NCBI GenBank assembly: GCA_937891475.1
Contig: CALATC010000043.1
Coordinates: forward strand, 1-5,530
Direction of reading: 5' to 3'
Source of the DNA: an uncultured Granulicatella sp.
Lineage (GTDB): Bacteria > Bacillota > Bacilli > Lactobacillales > Aerococcaceae
Length of the DNA stretch: 5,530 nucleotides
Below are positions 4,981 through 5,530 of the stretch, piece by piece; positions within the stretch are counted from its first letter, which is position 1; the number at the start of each line of letters is the position of its first letter. Below the pieces are notes generated by a model that ran no database searches, was not told the DNA's origin, and saw only the letters and a list, made by a program, of their open reading frames with translations. A program made the translations under genes and the position numbers.

Positions 4981-5530
4981 ATGTTGAATTTAGTAAAAGG
5001 TCACCGAGTTAGCTTGGTAGAAAACCTGTTTGAATCATTTACAAAGTTAACTGAACATCATTTGATGGCGAATGTACACGCAGAAAAAATATTAGAGGTT
5101 TTTCAACACTTTATTGCGATTCATGACGAGCCCTTGTTTTTTATTTTGGAATTGCCTGTCAGTATTGATAGAGAAAAAGTGATAGCAAAGAATATTATCA
5201 AGGAATCCCATAAGGATGTTTATTATATTGATGGTTGTTCAAGAGAGGAATGCCTAGCACTGTTGATTAGATACGGTGATTTGCTTGTTAATGATGGACT
5301 AAGTAAGTTTGGATTTGGTGGGCATAAAAGTCATGATGAGATCATGCTTGATAGCTATAATGTTGTGACAATTTATAGTAAAGAACTATCGAAATTTAAT
5401 GACTTTTTTGAACCTCATAATATTCAATTTGTAGAAGAACTAGTGACAGCTTGGAAAACTTTTTCTAAGACCTCACCAGGAATCTCTGAAATCTATGAAA
5501 GTAATGGAAAAACTGTTTATGATTTGCCTG
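4981..5530 (+). CDS. Protein of unknown function, 3' end outside the window
   Basis: The frame is open from the ATG at 4981 to the window edge (183 complete codons and no stop), so the gene is incomplete here. TGGAGGA (4968-4974), six bases upstream, and an extended -10 promoter further up support it as a real, separately transcribed gene. The product looks soluble and cytoplasmic, with no signal peptide or membrane segment. It begins MLNLVKGHRVSLVENL, then alternates hydrophobic strands and charged helices: FFILELPVSIDREKV (53-67), a possible helix REECLALLIRYGDLLV (88-103), a glycine/histidine-rich turn FGFGGHKSHDE (110-120), and the strand YNVVTIYS (126-133). The C-terminal part (SEIYESNGKTVYDLP) looks like well-packed sequence that continues beyond the edge. 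I do not recognise the family. Its position next to a recombinase scar makes it a candidate accessory gene. Confidence 0.8.
   Translation, partial: MLNLVKGHRVSLVENLFESFTKLTEHHLMANVHAEKILEVFQHFIAIHDEPLFFILELPVSIDREKVIAKNIIKESHKDVYYIDGCSREECLALLIRYGDLLVNDGLSKFGFGGHKSHDEIMLDSYNVVTIYSKELSKFNDFFEPHNIQFVEELVTAWKTFSKTSPGISEIYESNGKTVYDLP

Noticed and set aside
4981..5030. TerD (tellurium resistance) family, from the N-terminal NLVKGHRVSL
   Set aside because: Only the first ten residues resemble a TerD start; the rest lacks the TerD calcium-binding and glycine-tryptophan motifs, so the match is probably accidental.

Overview
The window is AT-rich, with strong AGGAGG-type ribosome binding sites, ATG starts, intrinsic terminators ending in T-runs and extended -10 or TATAAT promoters. 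This points to a low-GC Gram-positive bacterium (Firmicutes). An FMN-controlled riboflavin ECF substrate component and a small free-standing chorismate mutase fit a member of the Lactobacillales, but the sequence alone does not fix the genus. All genes I accept lie on the + strand.

Layout. Positions 1-210 hold an FMN (RFN) riboswitch with its expression platform, a long terminator hairpin and a readable competing antiterminator. It controls ribU (290-910), the riboflavin-binding S component of an ECF transporter, which ends at a perfect 13-bp terminator (941-980). Next is a single-gene unit, a 91-residue DUF2087 protein (1071-1346), closed by another terminator (1361-1391). A third unit begins with three palindromes of consensus TTCGANTATANTCGAA, spaced 41 and 40 bp centre to centre. 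The last two contain a TATAAT hexamer. They lie directly in front of a 404-residue AAA-type ATPase with a DUF4143 C-terminal domain (1544-2758). A DASS/SLC13-family anion permease (2866-4335) follows. Fourteen bases after its stop codon, and so probably in the same transcript, is an AroQ-type chorismate mutase (4350-4628).

The end of the window looks rearranged. The 3' end of the chorismate mutase gene runs into a headless remnant of a large serine recombinase (about 4603-4884), read in another frame. The last few codons of the mutase therefore appear to be borrowed from recombinase DNA. After a terminator (4893-4915) and an extended -10 promoter (4926-4934), a gene of unknown function starts at 4981 and leaves the window.

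How the parts work together. The riboswitch and ribU form a complete FMN-feedback vitamin uptake unit. The ATPase with its palindrome array looks like a self-contained, probably autoregulated cassette, and it is the best candidate here for something undescribed. The permease and chorismate mutase form a two-gene operon whose functional link is not obvious. The recombinase remnant marks the edge of a former mobile element.
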